Part shown: one piece after another, positions 9,046 through 18,139 of the stretch | Layout: every line of letters starts with the position of its first letter | Numbering within the stretch: position 1 is the first letter of the stretch | The notes under the pieces: model-generated | What the model saw: only the letters and a program-made list of their open reading frames with translations | Database searches by the model: none | What the model was told of the DNA's origin: nothing | Program-made: the position numbers and the translations under genes | From: Galbibacter orientalis DSM 19592 | GTDB taxonomy: Bacteria > Bacteroidota > Bacteroidia > Flavobacteriales > Flavobacteriaceae | Direction of reading: 5' to 3' | Assembly: GCF_000260115.1 (NCBI RefSeq) | Contig: NZ_JH651379.1 | Location: 2,583,466-2,647,465, forward strand | Length of the DNA stretch: 64,000 nt

Positions 9046-9978
9046 ATGAAGCAGTTAAAACGATTCATTACACCAATCTTACTATTTGCACTCTCCATAT
9101 TTTTTAAATCGGGTGCAAACACCTTTTTAAATTTTAACGAAGAAACTTCTCTAATTGTAGGAAAGCTAAGCTCCATACTTTTAATAATTAGTGTAGCTTG
9201 GACTCTCATAGTTATTTTAAGAGTCTTAAAAGCAAGATACTTACGTAGATATGATATTAATAGTGAAAACAACCTCAACGCTAGAAAACTCTATACACAG
9301 TTTAATATTTTAGAGCGAATTATAATATTTATCATCATTATTATTGCGGTGGCAGTTACTTTAATGCTTTTTGAAAGCGTCCGAAAAATAGGACTAAGCT
9401 TATTTGCCTCTGCAGGTATTGCCGGTATTATTTTAGGTTTAGCTGCTCAAAAAGTAATTGGAACCATTCTTGCGGGACTTCAAATAGCAATTTCACAACC
9501 TATTCGTTTAGACGATGTTTTAGTTGTAGAAGGAGAATGGGGATGGGTAGAAGAAATTTCGTTAACATTTGTAGTTGTAAGAATCTGGGATAAACGCCGA
9601 TTGATACTCCCAACCACCTATTTTATCGAAAAACCTTTTCAGAATTGGACCCGGAATAACTCCGACATCCTTGGCACCGTCTTTATTTATACCGATTACA
9701 ACGTTCCTTTTGACAAGTTACGAGACGAACTTACCCGCTTACTCAATAGCACCAATTTATGGGACGGAAAAGCAAACGTACTTCAAGTTACAGACGCAAA
9801 AGAAAACTACGTAGAAATAAGAGCCCTCATGAGTGCCAGTAGTTCCCCAAAAGCATGGGATTTACGGGTATTTGTAAGAGAAAAATTAATAACATATATC
9901 CAAACAAATTATCCTGAAAGCTTTCCTAAAACACGAGTTCAAGTTAAAGACTTCATATCTGTTAAGAATAAAGATTAA
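9046..9978 (+). CDS. Small-conductance mechanosensitive channel (MscS family)
   Basis: 310 residues, close to E. coli MscS (286). It has three to four membrane helices: about 10-28, 40-62, 88-110, and the pore helix. The pore and first cytosolic segment carry the MscS signature GIAGIILGLAAQKVIGT and GLQIAISQPIRLDDVL. The following beta domain and alpha/beta domain make the cytoplasmic cage. Such channels release solutes on hypo-osmotic shock. The divergent neighbour is a BCCT importer, which supports a joint osmoregulatory role. It starts at ATG 9046; the start and end look intact. Confidence 0.92.
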   Translation: MKQLKRFITPILLFALSIFFKSGANTFLNFNEETSLIVGKLSSILLIISVAWTLIVILRVLKARYLRRYDINSENNLNARKLYTQFNILERIIIFIIIIIAVAVTLMLFESVRKIGLSLFASAGIAGIILGLAAQKVIGTILAGLQIAISQPIRLDDVLVVEGEWGWVEEISLTFVVVRIWDKRRLILPTTYFIEKPFQNWTRNNSDILGTVFIYTDYNVPFDKLRDELTRLLNSTNLWDGKANVLQVTDAKENYVEIRALMSASSSPKAWDLRVFVREKLITYIQTNYPESFPKTRVQVKDFISVKNKD

Positions 9979-10168
9979 ATAGTCCTCCTCAAAACAAGAA
10001 TAGAGGGCTTTAGCAGGGGTTCTAGAAGTATTTTAACAGCACGTTTACAACTAACCTTATGACAAGTTACAAAGTATTCAAATCTCTTTCAGAAAGGAAA
10101 TTTATATCTACATTAACAACTTATATCATAACTTTAAGTAACTTTAAAACTAAAGCCAACCTTAAGAT

Positions 10169-11206
10169 ATGAGTAAAGATCGTTTGAGTCCTGCGTTAAT
10201 ACGCCAATTATTTATGCTGTTTGCAATTATTGCTCTCGGCTATCTTATTACTAAAGAAATGACTCCTTATCTCTCTGGAATACTTGGAGCAATTACGGTA
10301 TATGTACTGTTTAAAAACTTTATGAGTAAGCTTTTAAACAAAGGATTAAAGCCTTGGCTGGCAGCCACTATAATTATTGTTTTGTCAATCTTTATCATCA
10401 TCATTCCAGTAACACTTATCATTTTATTACTTTCTTCTAAAATACAAAAGGCAGTACAAAACTCCGAAGAACTTACCACCATTGTAAAGTCAAAACTAGG
10501 GCAAATAGAAGACTACGTTGGGGTTGATATACTTTCTCAAGTAAATGCAAAAGATGTTTCTGGATGGGTATCAGAGCAAATACAAGGCTTGGCGGGCACT
10601 ACTTTTGATACTGTTATTGCCTTCGGGATTATGTATTTTTTATTATACTTTATGCTGATAAATACAAAGAATCTACAAAAAATGATACTAGCTTATATTC
10701 CTTTAAATGATGATAATATTAAAGCTATTTCTAAAGAGAGTAACGACATTGTAAAATCTAACGCTATTGGAATTCCTTTAGTAGCCATAATGCAAGGAAT
10801 TGTAGCCTTAATTGGTTATTATATTTTTGGTGTTGAAAATCCTTTGTTTTGGTTTGTAATTACTGTTGTAGGCTCCATGATTCCTTTTGTAGGAACTGCC
10901 TTAGGAATTCTTCCAGTAACTCTTTTGCTTTTCTCTCAAGGGGAGAGTTGGCAAGCAATTGGATTGTTAATATATGGAGCTGTAGTAGTTGGATCTACTG
11001 ACAATGTTTTCAGAATAATTGTTCAAAACAAACTAGCCAATCTACATCCATTAATAACCCTAATTGGGGTAGTTATTGGAGTTCCTCTATTCGGATTTAT
11101 AGGATTGATTTTTGGACCTTTATTAGTAAGTTTATTTTTACTACTGGTGAAGATTTATAAAAATGAATACGGAAAAAAAGAAACAAAAAAGAGCCCTTAT
11201 TTATAA
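10169..11206 (+). CDS. AI-2E family membrane permease
   Basis: 345 residues with about eight membrane segments: an N-terminal pair near 14-50, one at 60-85, a soluble stretch near 95-140, then clustered helices to residue 330. The conserved C-terminal half shows NPLFWFVITVVGSMIPFVGTALG and GPLLVSLFLLL patterns typical of the AI-2E (YdiK/TqsA-like) family. Members export autoinducer-2 or act as Na+/H+ antiporters in some species; the substrate here is unknown. The last codons run into repeat A copy 2. Confidence 0.85.
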   Translation: MSKDRLSPALIRQLFMLFAIIALGYLITKEMTPYLSGILGAITVYVLFKNFMSKLLNKGLKPWLAATIIIVLSIFIIIIPVTLIILLLSSKIQKAVQNSEELTTIVKSKLGQIEDYVGVDILSQVNAKDVSGWVSEQIQGLAGTTFDTVIAFGIMYFLLYFMLINTKNLQKMILAYIPLNDDNIKAISKESNDIVKSNAIGIPLVAIMQGIVALIGYYIFGVENPLFWFVITVVGSMIPFVGTALGILPVTLLLFSQGESWQAIGLLIYGAVVVGSTDNVFRIIVQNKLANLHPLITLIGVVIGVPLFGFIGLIFGPLLVSLFLLLVKIYKNEYGKKETKKSPYL

Positions 11207-11330
11207 ATCAACTACCTCGAGGCAAGCCTGCGAGGTATTCAAAGGATAATAATTTAATCCATTTCTACGTAGAACACTTTGATATACTCAGAACAGACTC
11301 TGGGGTATAAACCCCTCAATGAAGGATTCA
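11207..11330 (+). repeat. Dispersed intergenic repeat A, copy 2
   Basis: About 124 bases, collinear with copy 1 (4420-4549), including CCTCGAGGCAAG, AATAATTTAATCCA and TTTGATATACTCAGAACAG. It lies between the stop of the AI-2E gene and the stop of folD. AAGAGCC just before it (11190-11196) and GGCTCTT just after it (11332-11338) are complementary. This fits insertion into the loop of an older terminator. Confidence 0.8.
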
Positions 11331-11357
11331 AGGCTCTTATTATTATTTTACACCCAA

Positions 11358-12242
11358 TTAGTTTTTAGCTCTATGGCGCTCACGCGCTAACAATGTATTT
11401 TTCAATAGCATTGCAATAGTCATCGGTCCAACACCACCTGGCACTGGAGTAATATAACTTGCTTTTTTACTAACATTTTCAAAATCTACATCTCCTGTAA
11501 TTTTATATCCACGAGGCGCATCTTCATCTGGAACACGTGTAATTCCAACGTCAATTACAACTACATCATCTTTTACCATTTCTGCTTTTAAGTAATTTGG
11601 TTGCCCTAAAGCGGTAATGATAATATCTGCTTGAGACGTTATTTGCGTTATATTTTTAGTATGACTGTGAGTTAAAGTAACTGTAGAATTTCCAGGGAAT
11701 CCTTTTCTCCCCATTAAAATACTCATTGGGCGTCCAACAATATGAGAACGACCAATAACTACCGTATGTTTTCCTTTAGTTTCTACATTATATCTTTCTA
11801 GAAGCTCTAAAATTCCAAAAGGAGTAGCTGGGATAAAAGTACTCATATCCAAAGCCATTTTACCAAAATTCATTGGATGAAAACCATCTACATCTTTATC
11901 TGGATCTACAGCCATTAGTACTTTTTGCTCGTTAATTTGCTCTGGAAGAGGAAGCTGTACAATAAATCCGTCTATATTTTCATCTTTATTAAGCTCTTCA
12001 ATTTTTTTAAGCAATTCCAACTCACTTGTTGTGCTTGGCATTTTTACTAATGTAGACTCAAATCCAACACGCTCACAAGCTTTTACTTTACTTCCTACAT
12101 ACGTAAGACTAGCACCATCATTCCCAACAATAATAGCAGCTAAATGAGGAACTTTTTCCCCTTTCTTTTTTATTTTATCAACCTCAACAGCTATTTCGTC
12201 TTTTATTTGGTTGGATATTTTTTTTCCGTCTAAAATTTCCAT
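11358..12242 (-). CDS. folD: Bifunctional methylenetetrahydrofolate dehydrogenase/cyclohydrolase FolD
   Basis: Converts 5,10-methylene-THF to 10-formyl-THF in one-carbon metabolism using NADP. 294 residues, near the family norm of 285-300. Visible motifs are TYVGSKVKACERVG (catalytic Lys in the YxxxK region), QLPLP, DKDVDGFHPMNFG, VVIGRSHIVGRPM (nucleotide binding) and the terminal PGGVGPMTIAMLLKNT. The start MEILDGKK is standard. The gene is followed on the same strand by an AT-rich gap and repeat A. It lies 118 bases downstream of ffh, so the two may share a transcript. Confidence 0.97.
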   Translation of the reverse strand: MEILDGKKISNQIKDEIAVEVDKIKKKGEKVPHLAAIIVGNDGASLTYVGSKVKACERVGFESTLVKMPSTTSELELLKKIEELNKDENIDGFIVQLPLPEQINEQKVLMAVDPDKDVDGFHPMNFGKMALDMSTFIPATPFGILELLERYNVETKGKHTVVIGRSHIVGRPMSILMGRKGFPGNSTVTLTHSHTKNITQITSQADIIITALGQPNYLKAEMVKDDVVVIDVGITRVPDEDAPRGYKITGDVDFENVSKKASYITPVPGGVGPMTIAMLLKNTLLARERHRAKN

Positions 12243-12360
12243 TATTTATTTTATTATTTGGTTCAAGATTTAAGGTCTCTACTTTGAAAATTTCAAGCCT
12301 TCAAAACACTTAATTGTTGCCATAAAAGCTTTAAACTTTAAAGCTTCAGATACAAACAAT

Positions 12361-13689
12361 CTATTTCATTCCTTGCATCATCTGCATCATCTTACGGCCA
12401 CCACCGCCTTGCATCATCTTCATCATTTTACTCATTTGATTGAATTGCTTCAACAACTGATTCACTTCTTGGATAGATGTTCCACTCCCTTTGGCAATAC
12501 GTTTTTTTCTACTTCCGTTTAAAAGAGAAGGATTAGAACGCTCACTTGGAGTCATAGAATGTATAATGGCTTCCACTCCCTTAAAAGCGTCGTCATCTAT
12601 ATCCATTCCTTTTAAAGCTTTTCCGGCACCAGGAATCATTCCTAGTAAATCCTTCATGCTTCCCATCTTTTTTATTTGTTGAATCTGACTTAGGAAGTCA
12701 TCAAAACCAAACTGATTTTTAGCAATTTTTTTATGAAGTTTTCTAGCCTCTTCTTCGTCATATTGCTCTTGAGCTCTTTCAACTAAAGAAACCACATCTC
12801 CCATTCCAAGGATTCGATCTGCCATACGAGAAGGATAGAAAACATCTATTGCATCCATCTTCTCCCCTGTACCAATAAATTTAATTGGCTTATTAACAAC
12901 AGATTTAATTGACAACGCTGCTCCACCACGAGTATCACCATCTAATTTGGTAAGAATTACCCCATTAAAATCCAATACATCGTTAAATGCTTTTGCAGTA
13001 TTTACAGCATCTTGCCCCGTCATAGAATCTACCACAAATAAAGTTTCATTTGGTGTAATTGCAGTGTGAATATTAGAAATTTCATTCATCATTTCCTCAT
13101 CTACTGCCAAACGTCCAGCGGTATCGACAATAACTACATTATGTCCATTTGCTTTAGCATGCTCAATCCCTGCTTTTGCAATTGCAACAGGATCTGAATT
13201 TCCTTTATCAGAAAAAACTTCCACTCCTATTTGATCTCCTACAACATGAAGCTGATCAATCGCAGCAGGACGATACACATCACAAGCTACTAAAAGAGGT
13301 TTCTTAGTTTTTTTAGTTTTTAGAAAGTTTGCTAGTTTACCAGAAAAGGTAGTTTTACCCGAACCTTGTAACCCTGCCATTAAAATAACTGATGGACTTC
13401 CAGAAAGGTCAACTCCAGCAGCTTCTCCTCCCATTAACTCAATCAACTCATCTTTAACGAGTTTCACCATCAATTGTCCTGGCTTCAATGTAGTTAATAC
13501 ATCTTGCCCTAAAGCTTTTTCCTTTACAGTATTAGTAAACTCTTTAGCTGTTTTAAAGTTAACATCGGCATCAAGCAACGCACGACGTACTTCTTTAAGT
13601 GTTTCTGCTACGTTTACCTCTGTAATTTGTCCATGTCCTTTTAATACATGAAACGCCTTATCTAACTTATCGCTTAAATTATCGAACAT
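12361..13689 (-). CDS. ffh: Signal recognition particle GTPase Ffh
   Basis: SRP54 homologue that binds signal sequences and SRP RNA and docks with FtsY at the membrane. 442 residues. The N domain is residues 1-90. The G domain has P-loop GLQGSGKTT near 107-115, DTAGR near 190 and TKLDGDTRGG near 247. The M domain is Met-rich and ends in QMSKMMKMMQGGGGRKMMQ. All parts are intact. The SRP RNA gene is not in this window. A TAAATTTG box at 13731-13738 (minus) could be its -7 element. Confidence 0.97.
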   Translation of the reverse strand: MFDNLSDKLDKAFHVLKGHGQITEVNVAETLKEVRRALLDADVNFKTAKEFTNTVKEKALGQDVLTTLKPGQLMVKLVKDELIELMGGEAAGVDLSGSPSVILMAGLQGSGKTTFSGKLANFLKTKKTKKPLLVACDVYRPAAIDQLHVVGDQIGVEVFSDKGNSDPVAIAKAGIEHAKANGHNVVIVDTAGRLAVDEEMMNEISNIHTAITPNETLFVVDSMTGQDAVNTAKAFNDVLDFNGVILTKLDGDTRGGAALSIKSVVNKPIKFIGTGEKMDAIDVFYPSRMADRILGMGDVVSLVERAQEQYDEEEARKLHKKIAKNQFGFDDFLSQIQQIKKMGSMKDLLGMIPGAGKALKGMDIDDDAFKGVEAIIHSMTPSERSNPSLLNGSRKKRIAKGSGTSIQEVNQLLKQFNQMSKMMKMMQGGGGRKMMQMMQGMK

Positions 13690-13880
13690 ATTGTTTTCCT
13701 TCTTTTTAGCCCCTCATTCTTTGGGAAGTGCAAATTTAAGAATTTGGATTAGAAGTTGGAAGCTTATTTTAGACTTCTTAGTGTATAGTTTATCAGAAAT
13801 GTTATATTTTGTAATATTTGAGTTATTTCTACTACAATTTCTAGCCTTTTTTACTTCTTTAGACTACAAAAGGCATCAAA

Positions 13881-15245
13881 TTATATTTGTAGTATTGAAT
13901 CTTTATATTTCCACGCTCCTCTTTTATAATATACAAACGCTATAATTGCAGTGAGGGCGTTGGAAATAGGAAAAGCCCACCAAATCCCTTCATAATCCAA
14001 AGGTGTTTTATTGGATAACATAAAGCCAACAGGAAACCGAACCACCCATAAAGCTATAATGGAAATTAACATGGAAACTTTAGTAAAACCAGCTCCATTA
14101 AATACCCCATTTAAAACTTGTTGCACTCCTAACAGACCAAAGCTAGGCGACATTATTTTAATGAATTTAGCTCCTATTTGAATCACATTTTCATCGTCTG
14201 GAACAAAAAATCGAGTTAGGGGTTCAGCAAAAAAGAACAACAACATCCCTAGAAAAGTAAGTCCTATTGCGGCAATTAACGCACTTAAATCCCCTACTTT
14301 TTCTGCTCTATCAATCCTCCCTGCTCCAATATTTTGCCCCACCAAACTAGTGGTTGCAATAGATAATCCCAAAGCGGGAACAATTACTAAACTCAATATT
14401 CTAGCACCAATTCCATAGGCTGCCACCACATCACTACTAAAACTTGTAACTAGCATAACCATTGCTGTCATTGCAGTTGCCCTACTGGATTGATCTAAAC
14501 TGGAAGGAATTCCAATAACAAACAAGTTTTTAACCCATTTAAAATCGAATTTCATATGGGAAAACTTAATTTTAATCCCCCTTTTTCCTCGGAAGAGAAT
14601 CCACATTCCTGCCATAGCAGAAATTCCTTGTGTAATTATACTTGCAATAGCAGCACCCGCAACTCCATAACCAGGGATAGAACCGTAACCAAATATAAAC
14701 AGAGGATCCAAAATAAGGTTAAGAATAACGGTAGCTAAAACGATATACATCGGAATTAAAACATTACCAATTCCACGCATTAGCGATTGGTATACGAAAA
14801 ACATAAATAGAAAAATAAATCCCCATGAAGAAACCTTAAAATAGGTAACAGAATCGTTTAATATTTCTGGACCTGCTCCCACTAATCTCATAAGTGGATC
14901 GGCTAAATAGTAGCCTAAAAAGGCTAAGAAAATAGAAATAAAAAAAATTACAATTACAGTTTGAGAAGCAGAATAATTTACCATTTTTTGGTCTCCTGCT
15001 CCCTTGTGCTGAGATACTATAACCGTACCTCCAAGTGTTAATCCACCTCCCAATGATAATACTAAAAACAAAATAGGAAAACTTAAACTTACACTTGCTA
15101 CTGCATTTGCACCCAATCTCCCCAACCAAAATGTATCAATTAATTGATACATGGTTTGTAGTATATTAGCCATAATAATTGGAAAGGCTAATCCTAAAAG
15201 TGAATTAAGAATATTACCTTTAACTAAATTATTTTCTTTTTCCAT
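13881..15245 (-). CDS. MATE family efflux transporter
   Basis: 454 residues with twelve membrane helices in two similar halves (about 15-200 and 240-440). The start NSLLGLAFPIIMANILQTMYQLIDTFWLG is the usual MATE first helix pattern, and ALGLSIATTSLVGQNIGAG marks the second half. MATE proteins expel drugs or cationic metabolites using Na+ or H+. It lies 44 bases downstream of the metzincin-like lipoprotein gene on the same strand, so the pair is probably co-transcribed. The substrate is unknown. It has no strong terminator; a GCCTTTT/AAAAGGC stem near 13850-13876 is weak. Confidence 0.93.
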   Translation of the reverse strand: MEKENNLVKGNILNSLLGLAFPIIMANILQTMYQLIDTFWLGRLGANAVASVSLSFPILFLVLSLGGGLTLGGTVIVSQHKGAGDQKMVNYSASQTVIVIFFISIFLAFLGYYLADPLMRLVGAGPEILNDSVTYFKVSSWGFIFLFMFFVYQSLMRGIGNVLIPMYIVLATVILNLILDPLFIFGYGSIPGYGVAGAAIASIITQGISAMAGMWILFRGKRGIKIKFSHMKFDFKWVKNLFVIGIPSSLDQSSRATAMTAMVMLVTSFSSDVVAAYGIGARILSLVIVPALGLSIATTSLVGQNIGAGRIDRAEKVGDLSALIAAIGLTFLGMLLFFFAEPLTRFFVPDDENVIQIGAKFIKIMSPSFGLLGVQQVLNGVFNGAGFTKVSMLISIIALWVVRFPVGFMLSNKTPLDYEGIWWAFPISNALTAIIAFVYYKRGAWKYKDSILQI

Positions 15246-15289
15246 CCACTAATTATAATATAGCTTAAAGTTAAACTATTTATAGGAAA

Positions 15290-16066
15290 CTACCTCCCTC
15301 CATTGGCACGAAGATCGGCTAAACATTGACTATCTAATTTGGGAATATTTTCTTCTGAAATCATTCCCCCTACATTAATACCAGACTCCACACGGTAATT
15401 CATCAAACAAGTTTCAACATCACAATGATGTCCGTTTTCTGTATCAAGATGGTCTGCTTGCATTTCGGAACCCAAATCTACAAGCCCTAAAAGATGAGAA
15501 AACTCATGTCTATAAACGGTAGATTCTAATAGCACACGACTAGGTTCTGTAAAATCATTACTAAACTTTTGTATGGTTTCTTCAAAAATAACAAATGATG
15601 TATTTCTATATGCCACTCCTAGAACTACCGAATTCTCATCGTTGTCCTTGTATTCTCCATCCACAAAAAAAGCAAATAATGCTAATCTACTTCCAGAATT
15701 ATAGTGTGTTCTTATTTCTTTCTCAATACTATCTATCTCCTCAATGGTAAATAATTCCTTATTAGGAGAAACTATAGAACGCTTATTTATTTCCACACCT
15801 CCAGATTTGTAACAACGCTGATTGATAAAAGAAACTAAATTATCTAAGGAGCTTTGCGAAGGCTCAAATCCTTCAACATACACCACTTCAATAACTAAAT
15901 CTGTAAAATTATCTTCGGATAAAAAATCGTTAGCTGAATCTCCTGTACCCTGTCTATTAGCAGATTTTGTGGGATTATTTGTTTCCTGTGAATCGTCATC
16001 CTTAGCACAAGACACAAAAAAGATGAAGCTAGCTACTAAAAAATAGCGAAAGGTATATTTTAACAT
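15290..16066 (-). CDS. Archaemetzincin-like zinc protease, lipoprotein
   Basis: 258 residues. The signal peptide ends in the lipobox FVSC (Cys20) followed by KDDD, so the mature protein is a membrane lipoprotein. The zinc motif HEFSHLLGLVD (187-197) fits HExxHxxGxxD of metzincins such as snapalysin. Further on, HHCDVETCLMNY (213-224) gives CX4CxM, the Met-turn arrangement of archaemetzincins, but the expected downstream CxxC is missing. A third zinc ligand could be Asp197 or His213/214. It is separated from the upstream heme operon by a terminator and precedes the MATE gene by 44 bases. The protease call is inferred from motifs; the substrate is unknown. Confidence 0.7.
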   Translation of the reverse strand: MLKYTFRYFLVASFIFFVSCAKDDDSQETNNPTKSANRQGTGDSANDFLSEDNFTDLVIEVVYVEGFEPSQSSLDNLVSFINQRCYKSGGVEINKRSIVSPNKELFTIEEIDSIEKEIRTHYNSGSRLALFAFFVDGEYKDNDENSVVLGVAYRNTSFVIFEETIQKFSNDFTEPSRVLLESTVYRHEFSHLLGLVDLGSEMQADHLDTENGHHCDVETCLMNYRVESGINVGGMISEENIPKLDSQCLADLRANGGR

Positions 16067-16100
16067 TCGTTCGTTTTTTTATGCAATATATTAATATTCA

Positions 16101-16136
16101 ATAAAAAAAGAGGCGCTCTCTTTAAAAAGCGCCTCT
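16101..16136 (-). terminator. Terminator of the heme-uptake operon
   Basis: Stem AGAGGCGCT / AGCGCCTCT (16109-16117 and 16128-16136) with a 10-base loop, followed on the minus strand by seven T. It lies 65 bases after the DoxX-like stop and just before the metzincin gene. Confidence 0.9.
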
Positions 16137-16200
16137 AACCACATGAATTAATGAATAACTAATTATCTAACTGACTAAAAGTCAATTAAATTTCTTCTCT

Positions 16201-16647
16201 CTAAATTGGTTTTATCCAAACTAGAGGTTTCCATTTTTTATATTCCTTAAGAACTAAAGCAAGATTGATGGCAAAAAAGGCTAAGGTTTTTAGTAATTCT
16301 CCTGTTTCTTCCCTTTCCAAAAAATAATGAAACAGAAAAATATGTAGGGTTATAGGAAGTAAAAAAATAGCTCCTATAAAACTTGTTCCTTGAATAATTA
16401 ATAAGAGTCCGAATAAAATCTCACAAATTCCCAATACCTGCCAAAAGTAGCCTGTTTGCTTTGCGCCACTTATATAAAGTATTTTTTGAAGGGTACTTTT
16501 CTTCTCTGGAGATGAGAATTTTTCGGCTTTCTGAAACACTTCAATTGGGGTAGGACTTGGTTGTTCAAACTTATGAATTCCTCCATAAATCATGAGTCCG
16601 CCTAAAAACAATCGAAGGATTATAAATAAAATACTAACTGCTTTCAT
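16201..16647 (-). CDS. DoxX-like small membrane protein in heme operon
   Basis: 148 residues from ATG 16647, with four membrane helices (about 5-22, 64-83, 90-107 and 118-135). The first helix ILRLFLGGLMIYGGIHKF is typical of DoxX/DoxD-related proteins. A longer frame begins at 16698, but that would overlap the HmuY-like gene by 50 bases. The internal start at MKAVSILF sits one base after the upstream stop and is preferred. It is the third gene of the receptor-HmuY-DoxX unit and ends before a strong terminator. Its function in the operon is unknown; DoxX relatives are linked to redox or quinone partners. Confidence 0.75.
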   Translation of the reverse strand: MKAVSILFIILRLFLGGLMIYGGIHKFEQPSPTPIEVFQKAEKFSSPEKKSTLQKILYISGAKQTGYFWQVLGICEILFGLLLIIQGTSFIGAIFLLPITLHIFLFHYFLEREETGELLKTLAFFAINLALVLKEYKKWKPLVWIKPI

Positions 16648-16648
16648 C

Positions 16649-18133
16649 TTACAACAAATTATATTCAAATTTAGGATATCCACGCTCTCCACTTTCACTT
16701 AACAAAGCAGTAAAACGGATTTTATAATAATTTCCATCGGTGTCTTTGAGAACATAATATCTATCATTCTTTGATACAGGCGTTGATGAAGAAGGTCCTG
16801 TTGTAGATCTCCATCCACTTCCTATAATATTCTTTTTATCAAATACTAATGAGTCTTCTATTACATCGCTCATCGTAAAATCTTCATAAGACTTTATTCC
16901 ATCTTCTATCACTACTTCATATACCCCTGTCCCACCTAAAGTATTGTGTAAAACAAAATCTGAATAAGTAGTTCCAATTTCAGTTGCAAAAACTCCTGAA
17001 AAATTAAGATCCCATTCTGCTTTTGCTGGTTCTACAGATAATGCTTTATTATTTGTCAAACTAAAAGCAGTACTGTTATATTGCGGAGTTTTACTTATTA
17101 ACACCTCAGAATAATCCGTAGCATCTAAAGGCGCATATTTCAACTTGTAACTATCCCCTTCCATTGTAACTCTTATTTTGTACCACCCTCTATCTACAGA
17201 CCCAGTATTTATCTTTCCTGGTTCTGCGGGTGTATCTTCAATTTCTGTTCCCATATAAACCAAATAAACTTTGTTCTCTTCATCATTTACAGCAATTTCA
17301 GATATTGCAGTTCCCTCTAATTCTCCTGTAGATGTATCAACATATGGTTCATACACTGAATACGAAACTTTTACTCCTACTTTATATTCTTCAACTGAAT
17401 TTACGATTACCTCATTAAAAGATTGTGTAAATAAATCAAAACTATTTATGACTAATGGTGGATCGAAAACTGTTGAGCTAGTTACCGCATTTATATCTGT
17501 AAACTGAGTTAATTCTGCTGCTGAAACTCTCAATGCAGGATTTAAAAACACTCTATTTTCTGATCCAGAATAAAAAGCGAGCTCCCACGTATCTCTTTTA
17601 ATTGGAGTCATTTTTTGAGAACTCAAATCAATAAATACTTGATTAGGATATGTAGAACCTCCCCAATCTGGAGATAAAACCCCACCAAGAGCAGCGCTTT
17701 CTGTAAAACTAACCGCTAACGAAGTATTTCCTTGTATGCTACTTTCTGGATTTGAAATAGAAGCTAACTTAAAAGTAACCGACATTTCGGTTCCTTCAAT
17801 TGGGTTTTGTAATTTATTAAGGGTAAAAGTCGCCGAATTGCTTCCAGCAGTTACAGGAACTGTAATAGTACCCTCTTCCGATGCTGGATTGGTTGTAAAA
17901 TGTGTGTCATATTCTGCATTTACCGTTGTGTAGGTAATTGTAGCCGTACCGTTTTCTGCTGCGTTTCTAGAAAACACTAACTTAACTTCCTTTGTTTCTT
18001 CTTCCGTAGTTAAACTTACCGAAGGATTTTCAAAAGCTACTACAAATTCTTGCGTAGTTTTAGTATCGTCATCACTACAGGATGCGAGTATAAATAAAAC
18101 AAAGAGGTTTAAGATTAAAAACTTGTTTTTCAT
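16649..18133 (-). CDS. HmuY family heme-binding lipoprotein
   Basis: 494 residues. A signal peptide ends in the lipobox LASC (Cys19), then SDDD. About residues 25-140 are a Calx-beta-like all-beta module. From about 160 to the end lies the HmuY-type region (DTWELAFYSGSENRVFLNP near 180, DRYYVLKDTDGNYYKIRF near the end). HmuY captures heme at the cell surface and passes it to a TonB-dependent receptor. The receptor gene lies 6 bases upstream, which supports the role. It is longer than Porphyromonas HmuY (about 216 residues) because of the N-terminal module. Heme ligands cannot be assigned with confidence. Confidence 0.85.
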   Translation of the reverse strand: MKNKFLILNLFVLFILASCSDDDTKTTQEFVVAFENPSVSLTTEEETKEVKLVFSRNAAENGTATITYTTVNAEYDTHFTTNPASEEGTITVPVTAGSNSATFTLNKLQNPIEGTEMSVTFKLASISNPESSIQGNTSLAVSFTESAALGGVLSPDWGGSTYPNQVFIDLSSQKMTPIKRDTWELAFYSGSENRVFLNPALRVSAAELTQFTDINAVTSSTVFDPPLVINSFDLFTQSFNEVIVNSVEEYKVGVKVSYSVYEPYVDTSTGELEGTAISEIAVNDEENKVYLVYMGTEIEDTPAEPGKINTGSVDRGWYKIRVTMEGDSYKLKYAPLDATDYSEVLISKTPQYNSTAFSLTNNKALSVEPAKAEWDLNFSGVFATEIGTTYSDFVLHNTLGGTGVYEVVIEDGIKSYEDFTMSDVIEDSLVFDKKNIIGSGWRSTTGPSSSTPVSKNDRYYVLKDTDGNYYKIRFTALLSESGERGYPKFEYNLL

Positions 18134-18139
18134 GATTGT

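Noticed and set aside
13691-13945. 84-codon plus-strand ORF between ffh and the MATE gene
   Set aside because: It overlaps the MATE 3' end and the AT-rich gap, has no family resemblance, and shows only AT-driven residues.
16648-16698. Longer start for the DoxX-like protein
   Set aside because: It would overlap the HmuY-like gene by 50 bases and add a polar stretch before the first membrane helix; ATG 16647 fits better.
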